A DNA stretch of 64,000 nucleotides from Cephalotrichum gorgonifer (lineage: Eukaryota > Ascomycota > Sordariomycetes > Microascales > Microascaceae). The DNA lies in contig ONZQ02000016.1 of assembly GCA_900312665.1 (NCBI GenBank), positions 595,361 through 659,360 on the forward strand, given 5' to 3'. The notes under the pieces were generated by a model. That model ran no database searches and was not told the origin of the DNA. It saw only the letters and a list, made by a program, of their open reading frames with translations. Each line of letters starts with the position of its first letter. Position 1 is the first letter of the stretch. The position numbers were made by a program, and so were the translations under genes. Shown one piece after another: positions 44,411-56,140 of the stretch.

Positions 44411-45484
44411 ATGTTCCGCCGCGTCTCCAAAATGGCCGAAACAGTATCCAAGCGCCTCAAGACGTCGCCGCCCCAGATCGGCACCCACAACGGCCACTTC
44501 CACGCCGACGAGGCCCTCGCCGTCCACATGCTCCGCTCCCTCCCCGCCTACGCCTCCGCCTCCCTCGTCCGCACGCGCGACCCCTCCATCCTCGCCGAGT
44601 GCCACACCGTCGTCGACGTCGGCGGCGAGTACGACGCCTCCCGCAACAGGTACGACCACCACCAGCGCACCTTCGACACCACCTTCCCCTCCCGCCCCAC
44701 CAAGCTCTCCAGCGCCGGCCTCGTCTACCTCCACTTCGGCCGCGAGCTCGTCCGCCGGAAGCTGGGCCTCGAGGAAAGCGACTCCGCCGCCCCCGAGGTC
44801 GACCTCGTCTGGAACAAGATCTACGAGTCCTTCGTCGAGGCCCTCGACGCCCACGACAACGGCATATCCGTCTACGACCCCGCCGCCGTCGCCGCCGCGG
44901 GCCTCACGAAGCGATTCTCCGACGGCGCGTTCACCCTCGGCGCCATGGTCGGCCGCCTGAACCGGAACTGGAACGACCCTGCCCCGGAGGACCCCGCGGA
45001 GGCGCAGCGCGACGAGGACGAGAGGTTCCTGGCCGCCAGCGCGCGCATTGGCGAGGAGTTCGACCGCACCCTCGACTTCTACACCCGCTCGTGGCTGCCC
45101 GCCCGTGAGGTCGTCCGCGCCGCCTTCGAGAAGAGGAAGGAGTTCGACCCCCAGGGCCGCGTGCTCGTGTTCGAGGGCCCCTCGGCGCCGTGGAAGGAGC
45201 ACCTCTACACCCTCGAGGACGGGAGCGAGTCCGTGCTGTACGTTCTGTACCCGGAGAAGCCCACCCCCGACGCGAAGTGGAGGGTGCAGACGGTGCCCGT
45301 GAGCAAGGACTCGTTCGAGAGCAGGAAGGCGCTGCCGGCGGCGTGGAGGGGGTTCAGGGACGAGGAGCTGGACGGCATCTCGGGGATCGACGGCTGCGTG
45401 TTCGTGCATGCCGCGGGTTTCATCGGCGGGAACAAGACGTTCGAGGGTGCCAAGGCCATGGCCTTGAAGGCCCTGGAGGAGTGA
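44411..45484 (+). CDS. MYG1: MYG1 family (UPF0160) exonuclease
   Basis: DHH-superfamily protein; animal MYG1 is a 3'-5' RNA exonuclease found in nucleolus and mitochondria. A single exon encodes 357 residues, the usual family length. The metal-binding motif GTHNGHFHADEALAVHML lies at 24-41, a conserved acidic site at VDVGGEYD (68-75), and the DHH triad at D82-H83-H84 (RYDHHQRTF). Further family blocks are EALDAHDNG, the linker with FYTRSWLPAREVV, and the C-terminal WRGFRDEELDGISGIDGCVFVHAAGFIGGNKTFEGA. The N-terminus offers two starts: M1 (MFRRVSK, short, basic, possible mitochondrial signal) and M8 (MAETVSKRLKTSPP, with a basic nuclear-type cluster). Divergent from IEC3. Confidence 0.93.
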   Translation: MFRRVSKMAETVSKRLKTSPPQIGTHNGHFHADEALAVHMLRSLPAYASASLVRTRDPSILAECHTVVDVGGEYDASRNRYDHHQRTFDTTFPSRPTKLSSAGLVYLHFGRELVRRKLGLEESDSAAPEVDLVWNKIYESFVEALDAHDNGISVYDPAAVAAAGLTKRFSDGAFTLGAMVGRLNRNWNDPAPEDPAEAQRDEDERFLAASARIGEEFDRTLDFYTRSWLPAREVVRAAFEKRKEFDPQGRVLVFEGPSAPWKEHLYTLEDGSESVLYVLYPEKPTPDAKWRVQTVPVSKDSFESRKALPAAWRGFRDEELDGISGIDGCVFVHAAGFIGGNKTFEGAKAMALKALEE

Positions 45485-46349
45485 TGATGCTCTGATCGGG
45501 TGGCAGGGTAAAAAAGGGGTGAGATGGCGTTGCTGTGTTTAGAGGTCGGGCCATATCTTAGTTTGTACCTTCACGGCGTAACGATATAAAAAGGTTTGAA
45601 GAGGAGTGTTTTTGGGCATTTGTTCAAATATGGGAATATACCGTAACATACAATTCACTCTCCCAGTCCTCATATCAACTTCGGGTAATAGAGTAGACGA
45701 GCTTGCCTGTATCCTTTTTTGATCTCTTTTTTCTCTTCTGAGCCTTGGTTCCTGTCTCTTTCAAACTCGGGTAATCGAGCGCGCAATACAATACGAGCCC
45801 CAAGGATTGTTGTAAAAAAAGAAAAACACGACCCCCCTCAAAAGGGGTGAACTAGTTCAAGCCCGCCCTCCCGATTACACCTCGTCCTTCCAGCCCAACT
45901 CCAGTTCTCGGCCGTTATCGAAGGGACATTTACTCCTCCTGTCTGTTATTTGCCCCTCCCTCTGTGTTGTGTTCCCGTTTCACCTTCCTCTCCCCTGTCC
46001 CAAAACGCCAACTTGCAACTTTCGTAAAGTCATGAGCGGAACCAACTCGGGAAAAACGCGAGTGGTACAAAAGAGAAATCCGTCGAAAGGAGGGAAAATA
46101 TCAAGACCAAACAAAAAGTCCGGGAATAAATAAAACAAAAGAGAAACGAAAAAAAAAAGAAGGAGAAAGAAGAAAAGGAAAGACGAGAGATGAACGAGTC
46201 GTGTTCCTTTCCCACGCGGGGGAAAAAGAACAATCCCCGGCGGCTAGATCAAACCCATCTTTAGAGAGTGAGATAGTAAGAAAGAGCAATGACCAGCTCC
46301 CGCCCTTCCTCGTCTCTCTCTACCTTTCTCCTCCCCCACAATATATAAA
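45485..46349. other. Convergent intergenic region (MYG1 and IGO1 3' flanks)
   Basis: An 865-bp spacer between the stop codons of MYG1 (+) and IGO1 (-). The IGO1 side is rich in A/G on the plus strand (T/C in its transcript). No gene or repeat is recognised. Confidence 0.55.
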
Positions 46350-46997
46350 TCAACCCCTCACAGGCAGAGAGACCTCCCTCTCGTCGGCCTTCTCGTCGAC
46401 GTCCTCGGCGCTGGTCTCCCTGGTGAGGAAGCTGCTCTCCTTGACGGGGCTCCCCGCCTGCAGGCCGGCGTGGGGCAGGCCCGAGACGCTCAGCCTCCCG
46501 GCCTGGCCCTGGATGGGGCCGCCGCCGACGGCACCGCCGTTGCTGCCCGAGTTCCCTCCGGGGCTCGTGAGGTGAGGTATGTTCTCGGGGACGGGGTGCT
46601 CGGAGCCGACGGCGCCCGTGTCGACGCTGTCGGCCTTGCCGGCCTTGGAGAGGGCGTAGTCGCCCGAGTCGAAGTACTTGCGCTCCTTGAGGTGCTTGGA
46701 GAAGTGGTCGGAGCGCGACGGGAGCTTGCCGTAGAGGCGGAAGAGGCGCTGCTCCTCGGGGGAGAGAGACTGGGGGAGGGAGGTGTTAGCTGATGGACTG
46801 ATGGGGGTAGTTTTGGTACTGGGGAGCAGGGCTTCGTAAATGTACTCTGGTGCGAGTTCGTGGGCTTGAGCTTGGGAGCCCGGGAACCCGGGGGAAGGGG
46901 GTTCATGTCGCGGGGATGAGGCGGCGGGGAATAGGGAGAGAGAGGGGTAAAGCCTCACCTTGACGTCAACCTTGTTCTTCTGGTGGGGGTTCAACAT
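46350..46997 (-). CDS. IGO1: Endosulfine-family protein (Igo1/2), PP2A-B55 regulator
   Basis: When phosphorylated by a Greatwall/Rim15 kinase, endosulfines inhibit PP2A-B55 and, in yeast, promote quiescence and mRNA stability on nutrient limitation. Exons 46997-46959 and 46769-46350 give 152 residues. The joined N-terminus MLNPHQKNKVDVK-SLSPEEQRLFRLYGKLP matches the family. The phosphorylation motif FDSGDY lies at residues 46-51 with S48 as target, within ERKYFDSGDYALSKAGK. The C-terminal 95 residues are Gly/Ser-rich and unstructured. The 189-bp intron (46958-46770; GTGAGG donor, GCTAACA branch, CCCAG acceptor) is a multiple of three and has no stop codon, so the unspliced frame also stays open and would give 215 residues. 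The spliced form is preferred because the insert is Pro/Ser-rich and splits the conserved N-terminus. Confidence 0.92.
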   Translation of the reverse strand: MLNPHQKNKVDVKVRLYPSLSLFPAASSPRHEPPSPGFPGSQAQAHELAPEYIYEALLPSTKTTPISPSANTSLPQSLSPEEQRLFRLYGKLPSRSDHFSKHLKERKYFDSGDYALSKAGKADSVDTGAVGSEHPVPENIPHLTSPGGNSGSNGGAVGGGPIQGQAGRLSVSGLPHAGLQAGSPVKESSFLTRETSAEDVDEKADEREVSLPVRG

Positions 46998-49900
46998 TGC
47001 GGCGCGATTATTATCTCCCAGGGTCTTTCCTAGAAAGGAAAAGGAAGAGAATAGGGCGTGTTGGGAGAGGGGGGGATATTATCTGTGGCTGCGTTTTCTT
47101 GTTCGAAGAATGGCGTGGTTTCCGTGTTTGACAGATTCAAAAAAAGCTCGAAAGTTTGGAGGTATGACCGACTTTGTTGGTTGTTAAGAACTGGGGGTGG
47201 AGAGAGGTTCGCCTGGTACCAAAAGACGTTCGTTCGGCTCAAATAGAGAGGGGAGGGGCTACCGGCGTTGGACTGGTCTGGTCGGGGAAGGAGGGGCGGG
47301 GCAGACAGGACAGGGCGAAAAAAGTATACTGATACACGGTGGTTTCCGTTTCTTGTGGTGGGGTTTTAGACTTAGAAATGTGGAGGTGAGGTACTGTGTA
47401 CAAGTAAGGACAGCAGTGGCGGAAGGCGTTGCTTGCGTGGCGTGCGGTTGGGCTCGGGTGGCTTGAACTTGGCGCTGGGGAAATCGGCTTGGGCGCTTAT
47501 GGATAGAGAGGGTGGTATGAGATGAGAACCATATTTTGATTCAAGATTGGGCTCTGAGCTTGACTTATATACGAGTATTTGATAGAAACCCGGGTTTGTT
47601 TTCATTCTTCGCTCTAATAACATATTTTCTCTGCCCAGTTTTGCTATTTTTCCCCCTTCGGACCGAACTTGATGTAATTGATGGATGGATGCTTGCTCGT
47701 AGTTGCCATGGACACTGTACAGGCAGAAGCCATAATACGCACACACAACACACACATACAAGTGTCCGCCCAAAGGTTATTGTCCAGTTATCCGTAGCTA
47801 GCGTGTTATTCCCGGGGTCGGCTATATCATCACCACGGCACCCGCATAAGCACTCATATCCTCAACTGTGGAGCCAGCCTCACGTCGCTCCATTCTTCGC
47901 TGCCTTCGCATCGAACCAGGTCGAATCGATTTCTCCCTCGTCGTCATCACTATCACCACCGTCACCAAACCCACAGATGAGTCATTGGTATCCATCCATC
48001 GTTCCTGCCACTGCCAACCCGCCAACCGGGACAATAACTACATGGTAGTTCATAATATTAGCTCCCATGTGTAATACTAGAGGGGAACCATTCCCCACAC
48101 CCAAAGACGTCTGTTCCCCACATTATATACCATGTAGTTAGTTTGTTTTGTCTTTGGTAAGAGACCCGCCACGGGCGTCGATATACGCGTCTCTCTCCTC
48201 CTTTCATTTTATTTTATCTACTATAAACTAGTTTCTTACAAGAATACTTGCAACCGCTGCTTCTGGAGAGACATCTTCTTTTTAGTTTATTTTATTTCTT
48301 AAAACCTCTGCTTGTGGAACGACTGGGGACAACCAATGGAGACAGGAGATGGGCGACTGATCGAAGCATCATGGCACCCGTTGCTCTCTCAGATGGTTTC
48401 ATAGTATTGTACACCGTGACGAAGAGTGGCCGTCTCGTTCGCGATGCGCGCCGCTGCTAGCCTACGCCCACCGCCAGCCACATAACCCAGATTGATTTAC
48501 CTCAGAGACACCCTAGTCCTGGTGTGGCAGTGGTTTAACAGGCTACCCTATCAAGACGCTCTAGACAAAGAATGGACCATGACCATGGCCACATGGCTCC
48601 GCATTCTGTACTAGTACCCATAGCACTTGTACCGTCTTGCAAGGTCTGCGAGAAGAGAAGTCCCACGTGACCGATATCGATCGTGACATCAGGTGAAGTA
48701 AGGTGAGTGGTTGGTTGGCGCGCAGTATGCAGATAGATACCTCACATGAGCTGCACGTTTCCGGGGAACCAAGCCACACCGAGATCACCGGGTTAGGATA
48801 TCGCCAATCACTCGTTCGGCGAAATATGTGTGTGACGCACCCCCCTGTTCTTCTCCCACGGCGAACGCCATACGGAGGCACCGAGGTATTACGGAGGTGT
48901 TATTAAAGAGTACGCCGAACCGCGACAATCCTCCCTACATTGCCGCCGTGTCTCCTCGGGAGGAAACTTGGCGGGCCGGTCTTATACGACCGGAGCGGAA
49001 GCGGGGGTGGGGGACGGGTCGTTAACTTTACACCAGGGACGGCCGAAGATCAATCCCAGCCTGCAGTATTTTTTTTCTTTGCTTATCTTCACCAAGAAAG
49101 AGTTCAAGAGACATTCAGGCCCGCCACCAATTAGGCTTGGCGTGGAGGGCGGCCCCGGAAAGATCTCGAACACGGTTGTGAACCCACGCGGCAGGCACGT
49201 GCTCATCAGATCATGATCAGGAATATCAAAGGCGCTTGAGGTAATACATCGGTACTCGTAGTAATCGGCGCTTCACCGCCTTGGCAAACCCGGCGCGGCG
49301 CCCCGACCGATCCAAGACAATGTCGGCCATCAATCACCGGCGTGACGCTCCAACGGCCTGCCATGATCAGAGACTGAGTACATGTAATATTAAGAGAGAA
49401 AAATTTTGCCAGTTCCGTGGAACGATATTTGCACGAGTTGGACGAGACACCTCCCCACCCTATACAATCTGCCCCTTCTCTAAGAAATATTAAGAAAAAA
49501 AACGTTCGCCAGTTCCTTGGAACGATATTTGTCCGAGCAGACAAGACACCTACCTCCACCTGTTCAATCTGCCCCCTCTGTTACTAAAGTATAACGAAGG
49601 CCCCCTGCAAACGCTACTCCGTATTGGCCGTAGACTGGCTCGCTTAACCGGTAACTCAGCTCTAGTTTCCCGAAAATAGTGTCTCAGGTCTGGGAGAGTA
49701 GAGTATAAAAGTGCCCCCCGCCCCCTCCTCTCCCGGGCCCACAGCCGGAGCAACAAGCGTGGAGCTGGGCGAGAGCTTGAGAGAGTCGGTCATGTCCCAC
49801 CTTCCTTTAAAAGGATGTTCTACAAGTACAGGTATCCATGGCAAACATACGCCTATCGTCACGGGACGATCTAGATTCCGCGGAGACACTGTAGGTTACC

Positions 49901-51543
49901 TTCGGCCGCTTGTGCCACTTTAGGCAATACTCCGAGTCCTACTCCGAGTCCTCTTCAGCTCTCCAAGTCCGGTCGAACAACGAACGGAACTAGAGCTGGC
50001 AGGCCGTGGTCCACTCGCTGGTCAGTACCGTTCCAACCTAGAGGGGCCTCCGAAAGGCATCAGCCAATCAGTTGCTCCGGACAGGGCACACCCTTCCAGT
50101 CTTGCGGTTCTTGAGTGCCACGCTACATCTGCACGATGGCAAGTAGCGCCGCATGCACGGCAGGCACGGTCCCCCCCTTGACGTTTATCCCGTATCATAT
50201 TCATGAACATCGGGAGTGATCAAAGACGTCAGGAAGAAGGTCTGTATCTGTATTGCTTCTTTATCCATGCTAATTGGGAATTATCGAACATGTTGGGAAG
50301 AATGATTGTCTTACTGTCTCCCCTTCGTACTGGAACGGAGGAGAATGAACGAATAGAACCTGACCTAGCTTTTTTTTTCCGCTCATGGCGGCTCCAGTAA
50401 CTCTCTCGGGATGGGTTCGAGGCGGGTAGTAGTGGGGGCGTGGCGAGTGGCATGTATGACAGCATGCAATTGGGATTTGAGGAATATGAAGAGCCAAGTG
50501 CTGATATACAGAATACTCGTACTCGTATTGGAATACGATCTGTATTCCTCGTAGGGCAGAGAGAGGACGAGGAAAGGAAGAATGGATAGCTATTTGTATC
50601 CACCTTTTGCACTAAAGTGAAATATGTCGTAATATAGTAGCACCGATTGCCAAGGCGGGGAATTATTGATTCCCCTTCAAACCATGCTCCTACACTATTA
50701 AATGGTAGCGCAAGACCAAAGGTAGTCACCTCGTTTATTTTCCCAGACAAAATTTGTTTCCGAACTCGAAGCCAACGACAGAACGCGATCTAGTTACTCA
50801 TACTCCGTAGATCGGAAGCCAAGCTAAGCCCGCCCCCGATCGCCCGGACTCTGGGAGGGAAAAAACTAGGAAGAAGGACTACTACCAGAACCCAATTAAA
50901 CCAAAGGCCCAACTCGTGCCTCTATCTATAATTTGGCCGGCGCCCGTTCCCCAGGAGAAAAGTTCCTGTTGTAGCATCAATTGGCGCCGATAACGAGCTG
51001 CGCGCGCACGAGCACACGAGGTCGAGGTTCAGCTCTACCCGCGGCCCGATTTTCCCTTATCGACCCTTCCCATTTTACCACTTTGACCCGCATGTCGTGA
51101 CTGCGCCCCTCCGTCGCGCCTGCCGGCTCTTGTCCCACCTCTCCCTCTTGATTCTCTTGGCATTCTTTAAACCTGTCTATACATCCATCGCCATTCCAAT
51201 TCCTTCACACCCTTCAATACTAGTTCTATCTTCTTCTTATCATTATTCTCTCCTTCCCGCCCCTCCTCTACCACCTCGCCCTCCCTCCCCGCCCTTTATC
51301 ATTAAAGTACTCATAGCTTGGTTATCTTTGACTTTACTAGTCTATCTGGGTTCTACGAGTCCACCCCGTCCTCCCCACCCGTCATACTTAACTTAACCTC
51401 TCTTACGTCAACCAGATCCGTGGATCGTCAACCAGCATCCTCGCCCGAATTCCAATCGCAAACTCACCAATTCGCCACCCCGTACCCAGCCGAATAGCGA
51501 CATACAAATCCCCGCCTGCCTCTGTTCTCTCCCGAGCCCGGCC
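46998..51543. other. Gene-free 4.5-kb intergenic region
   Basis: Divergent spacer between IGO1 (-) and the SPX gene (+). No coding signal was found on either strand. It contains a tandem pair of about 100-bp units (49386-49585), TACGAGTA/TACTCGTA octamers at 47570, 49253, 50514 and 50520, and TACATGTA at 49379. The last 500 bp are C/T-rich leader sequence of the SPX gene. Confidence 0.55.
49386..49585. repeat. Two-copy degenerate tandem repeat, 100-bp period
   Basis: The blocks AATATTAAG (49386 and 49486), CCAGTTCC (49409 and 49509), TGGAACGATATTTG and CAATCTGCCCC recur exactly 100 bases apart, with scattered substitutions between copies. No ORF or terminal inverted repeat accompanies them. 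It could be a local duplication or the remnant of a longer array. Confidence 0.75.
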
Positions 51544-53221
51544 ATGAAATTCGGCCAGAAGTTAGAGCAGGAATCCGTACCGGACTGGAGCATACGTACG
51601 TCCTCCCCAACCGAGCTCTCTCCCTCTCATGTCGTCACCCGTCACCCGCGCAACACCCACTCCTGTCCCCCTCCCCTCCCTCTACCTTTACGGGCAAGCG
51701 GTTAACCCTCCAAATAGACAATGTCGACTACAACTCCCTCAAGTATGAGATAAAAATCCACACAAAGCGCGACCAGGCCAGCGCCATCACCATCCCCGGT
51801 CACTCCGACGCCCCGCTTCGCAAGTTCGAGCAAGGCTTCTACGCCGAACTATGCAGGCAACATGATCGCGTCGACCTGTTTGTCGCGAGCAAGGCGGCCG
51901 AGATTTCGATGAGATTAGGTGAGTGTCAACGTCGGGCGCGGAGCAATGGGCAAAAGCGCAGCGGGAAGGGGGGCATGGAGAGGCGACCTGTAAACTAACC
52001 GAGCTCCTCGCGTAGACCACCTCTCAGATGCTATATCAAGACTCGCCGACAGGTGCGCCCGCGGGGCCGTCACGCTCAAGAGGCAGAGGAGACTAGTCAG
52101 ATACCAGCAAGATGTATTAAAGTGTGGCGACGACATTCAAGCCCTCTTCCGGTTTACACGCGCCCAGGTCGAGGCCTTCCGGAAGATACTGAAGAAGTAC
52201 AAGGTACGAGAGCTGTCCAATGGATCCCGTTGCCCCCACCCCTACCCCTTCCCAAACCTCTCGCAAGCAGAATACTCGTCCTCTATTCGACGGAAACAGC
52301 CGAAAACTGACCCAAGCACCTCACCAGAAATGGACAGGCTCATGCTCCCTCGGCGACCGCTTCCGCGAACACATCCTCGCCGATCCTAAGAGTTTCACCC
52401 GCCGTGATCTCACCCACCTCCACGCACGCTACGACGAGACCCGCGCGGCTCTCCGCTCCGCCGTCCCCGACGTCCACTCGGAGCCTAGCTCCCCCGACTC
52501 CGCCACTCTCGCGAGTCCCCCATCCCGCCCGGCACCCCCGCCGCGGATACAGTATTGGAACGAGTACGATCACGGCAGCGAGGGAGAGGAAGGGGCTGAC
52601 CAGGGATACGCGCTATACGTCGATCCGGACGCGGACGACGGGTTTCCCGGGTGGGGCTACGTCACCGCGCCCTTCGCGATGGCAAAATCTTGGCTCACGT
52701 CGTCCGAGCCACCCGGGCAGGGGCGGGAGGTGGACCGTGAGACCGAGCCGCTCCTCTCCGGAGGACAACTCCTGGCGACGACAAATTACTCAACCCTCGA
52801 GGCCGGCTCGAGGCCCGGCTCCTCCTCGACCGACTGCGAAGAGGGCCTCTCTAGCGGCGAGGATGACCTACCACGCGAGGGATACCAGGTGCACTACGCA
52901 CTGCCAAGCCTCGAGGAGCAAGGCCTGATCCGGTTCCGCGCGCGGGTGCTACTGTGGGCAACGGTGTCGTGCCTCGCGGCCGCGGCGGTGTTCACCGCCG
53001 TAGCAGGCATTTTACTCTTCACGGGGAGGAGGAAGAAGAAGGTCGAGGTCGAGGCCGGGGCGAGCGTGGGACTCGTGGCGAGTACCTTTGCTGCGTGCGC
53101 GGCCCTAGGGATGGATCTTGTGGCAGGGGGCAGCTGGTGGCGGAGAGGGGCCGTGTGGGCCACTGCTGGGGGTGTGCTACTCTTGGATGTGATGTTGTTG
53201 GTCCTGGTGGTTGAGGTGTAG
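51544..53221 (+). CDS. SPX-domain protein with three C-terminal membrane segments (Vtc5-like architecture)
   Basis: SPX domains bind inositol pyrophosphates and report phosphate status. Exons 51544-51595, 51718-51918, 52016-52203, 52328-53221 give 444 residues. The joined N-terminus reads MKFGQKLEQESVPDWSIHNVDYNSLKYEIK, a classic SPX start. The third SPX helix region is rebuilt as AFRKILKKYK-KWTGS, containing the lysine cluster that binds inositol phosphates. The SPX part spans about 1-190, split across exons 1-4. A low-complexity acidic linker follows (about 190-340). The end has three hydrophobic segments (LLWATVSCLAAAAVFTAVAGILL, VGLVASTFAACAALGMDLVAG, AVWATAGGVLLLDVMLLVLVV). VTC polyphosphate-polymerase subunits share SPX plus three membrane helices, but the catalytic tunnel domain of Vtc2-4 is absent; yeast Vtc5 has this layout, though longer. 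Vacuolar location and VTC association are inference. Confidence 0.87.
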
Positions 53222-56140
53222 GTGTGGGTGTGGGTGTGCTTGGGAGGAAAGGGACATGCCTATGTGTATATTGTGAATTCCCTATGTTGCTGGCATTATT
53301 TTTTTTGGCGTTGGATACCACCTTAGACGCGGGGCGCAGGCAGGAGCGAGGAAGGACAGGAGGTAGAGGTACGAGCTTTACGTTTTAGCATTGGCCTGTC
53401 AAAGCGATGTTTCATTCAGGAGATACAGCGGGAGGAAGGGGAAGTCGGGGCCAGGAATTTGAACCCTAGAAGTGTGGAATGCGAATATGGGCAGGAAGCG
53501 AAGTGCGCCCGGGGCGCTTATGATGGAAAGCGTGTACAGATTACAAAGTAAATAGGAAAGAATGAAATATAGCTGTAAGTCAGCAAAGAGCATAGAAAGA
53601 CATCAAGAGCGATAGTAATGCTGGAAGTCGAAATGAGTGCCCTCTAATTCTCACTTTCTCTTCTTTTCATAAGCAGATCCTCAGATGTAAGGTGTAGTAG
53701 AAGTAGAAGCAGGACAAACCGTGAACCTGTTTATAAGTCCGGACCAGCCTCGAGAGGATATCGCAGTGATGCTTCCCATTATCCCCCCCCCGGGCACATT
53801 CACGGGCAATCGAAAGATAAGCTGACCTTTGCTCATCCACTCGTTGAGCCTACCCCCCCCCCCAAACCGGATGTAAGATTCCCAAACAGGAAGAATCAAG
53901 ACCCAAAACTCTGTCTTGGTGCATGAGAAATACCACCCACTACGAAAGTAGGCTGCTTTCCCGGAACCATGGACCCGGACTCGACGGGATTCGGGCGGTG
54001 GGGGATATAATACTGGGAAAAAGGAATTAAGAATTCCCCGATAGGTTGGGTACATGTAGGGACTACATGTAAGACAAGAAGACCACCCTGATGAACTGTC
54101 ACACGCTCTGGGGAAGCAGTCTTGCAACAGGCCCAGACATCGCATAATAGTAAGGATTTGTCTTCGAGTCATTCATGTCCTAAACCCCCCTCACCCACCT
54201 ACCTCCTCCTTAACCATAAGCAACGACGAAACTATGGCCGCCGCGGAAATAGACTTCGGAGGATTGACACTCGGTACTCCGCCGATTGCGGCCGGGCGAA
54301 ATCTTGAAATGCCCCAGACTGATCTAGAAGTAGAGCAGTTGCATATGAGAGCATGACAAGAACCATTCGCACATGAGTTCTCGGTTGAGCGTGGAATCCT
54401 CGAGCTGTTAGGAGAGCACCCCAGGATCGTAAGGTCTTGTTTTCCCCCCTTTGTACCCTCCTCCCTTTTTCGCACCCTGGAGAGCACCATCCTGCTCGAA
54501 CTGAACATCTCATCTCCGCTTCAGATAGCTTGGATGGGACGATACTACCAAGGGGCTCATCCTAAACTTCAAGTAGATTAGTATAATTTCTCCCGTCACT
54601 GACTGACCTACCTAGTCACGTTGGAAGAGAGGAATGGCATTTATAAAAATGAGATGATATCTAGGTTTCATCCACGATGATCTCTAGTATATTTTACATC
54701 CCCGTACCTTAACAACTTCTTTAGTTTCACTTCCTCATTCTCCGGGAACTGGTGGGAAGGCGGGTCTCCAATTGGAGGCTCGGACTCTCGTGGATCTGTT
54801 GCTCCTTGGAGGCTTGACGGCTGAGTCTAACGTGCGCCCTCGAGTGCACGGGTCGTCTTAGGAGGCTGTGTGACATCGCCCAGCCCAGCGAAGTCGCAGA
54901 TGTTTCGCCTTTGGTCCTCCCTATCCCGACCCGAAGAGTCCCTATCGCGGCGGAAAGGGACTGACAAACGGGATTGCGTTTTCTGGCGTAGGGAGTCATG
55001 CTAACGACCAACAGAGACAGGCCAGCTAGTAGTGTTCGGATCGTCTCCGTGTGGGCATCTCGATATAATTTAAGAGAATTAAGAAATCGATAACACTACC
55101 CGATACCTATGAATACTATCCTTCTTTTGAGATGAAAAAAAAGAAAAGAAAAGAAAAGAAAAGAAAAAGCATCTCTGCCGTTCACACGCTCGCTCGCTCA
55201 CTCACCACCCTCTGAAACAGAACTTGGAAGGTGCCAAAAAACCTGTCTTTTACACATACACACGTCGCTCGTCGCTTTCGTGAATACCCCCTTTCTCACC
55301 CCGACCATTGCACCTTTCTTAACAAACCCCTCAAACTCCAGTTTCTCTCTCCCCCACTCTCCTCTCTCCTCATCCCCTGCTGTAAAAGAGACCAAGATAG
55401 ACAAAGAGAAACAGGAGATGAGAGAAAACAGGAAAGAACAAACAAGAAGAAGACCGTGGTATACATTACCTCCCCTCACCACCTCCCCCCCTTTTTTCAT
55501 TCTTGACCAAAAGAACAGAGAAATCATGGTATACAATCTTTTCCTCGAAGCCCCGGGAGACCAAGGAAAGCTGTTCCTGATAAAAATCGACATGCCAATC
55601 CAAAAAGGGAAAAAAATAAAGGAAAAGTCCAGTTGGCGCACACTGCTGAGACCAGGTATCCGAGTCTGGATGGGCCCAAGTATGTGAATGCTTGAGGACT
55701 GAATATCACAGACGAAACCAAGGAAATAAGACAAAAATGAACTGAAACCGAGGAAAAAAACAAAGTGTCAAGGACTGAGAGGCCGCATCAACAAAAAGGT
55801 GTCCAAGGAAGGATTGAAAAGACCGACTGGCGTGAATGTCCAGGAACCGAATTGCAGAAGGGTTCATGTACGGAAGGACCTGGCAGTGAATGTTGAGGAC
55901 ACGAGAGAGCCGGATATTAAGGAAAGAAACTGCATGTCGGGCGAGAAACAAAAGTGTCGAAGAGAAAGAAAATACATATTGAGACTCGAAAGACCTAATG
56001 GAACGCCGATGACGAAAGCAGATGCCAATGGGCAAAAATTAGCGGCATCTCTTCCGCAGTGTAGTGCTCCATGACCCGGGATCCGAGCTCGAGTCATGGG
56101 GAATCATTAACGGTAAGGGAAGATATCATGATTCCCGCGC
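53222..56140. other. Convergent 2.9-kb intergenic region
   Basis: Spacer between the stop codons of the SPX gene (+) and the ORP1-like gene (-). ORFs at 53681-54172 (-) and 55198-55734 (-) are the longest; neither shows a domain, and the second is the complement of an A/C/T-rich tract. It holds TACATGTA at 54051 and 54064 and an AAAAG simple repeat at 55134-55168. Confidence 0.5.
55134..55168. repeat. (AAAAG)n simple repeat
   Basis: About five to six copies of an AAAAG unit in intergenic DNA, next to a long C/T-rich tract. Confidence 0.8.

Noticed and set aside
52404..52928. 174-residue ORF overlapping the SPX gene, and similar long ORFs opposite OSH3 (24539-25378), GMC (36397-37518) and MYG1 (44330-45409)
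   Set aside because: These are antisense or shifted shadows of GC-rich coding exons, full of Arg/Pro/Ala; the overlapped frames carry the real domains.
53681..54172. 163-residue minus-strand ORF starting with ATG
   Set aside because: No recognisable family and no codon bias like the neighbouring genes; it lies in a convergent intergenic spacer.
55198..55734. 178-residue minus-strand ORF with hydrophobic N-terminal part
   Set aside because: It is the complement of a long A/C/T-rich tract; its composition explains the Phe/Ser/Gly content, and there is no domain, splice signal or promoter context.
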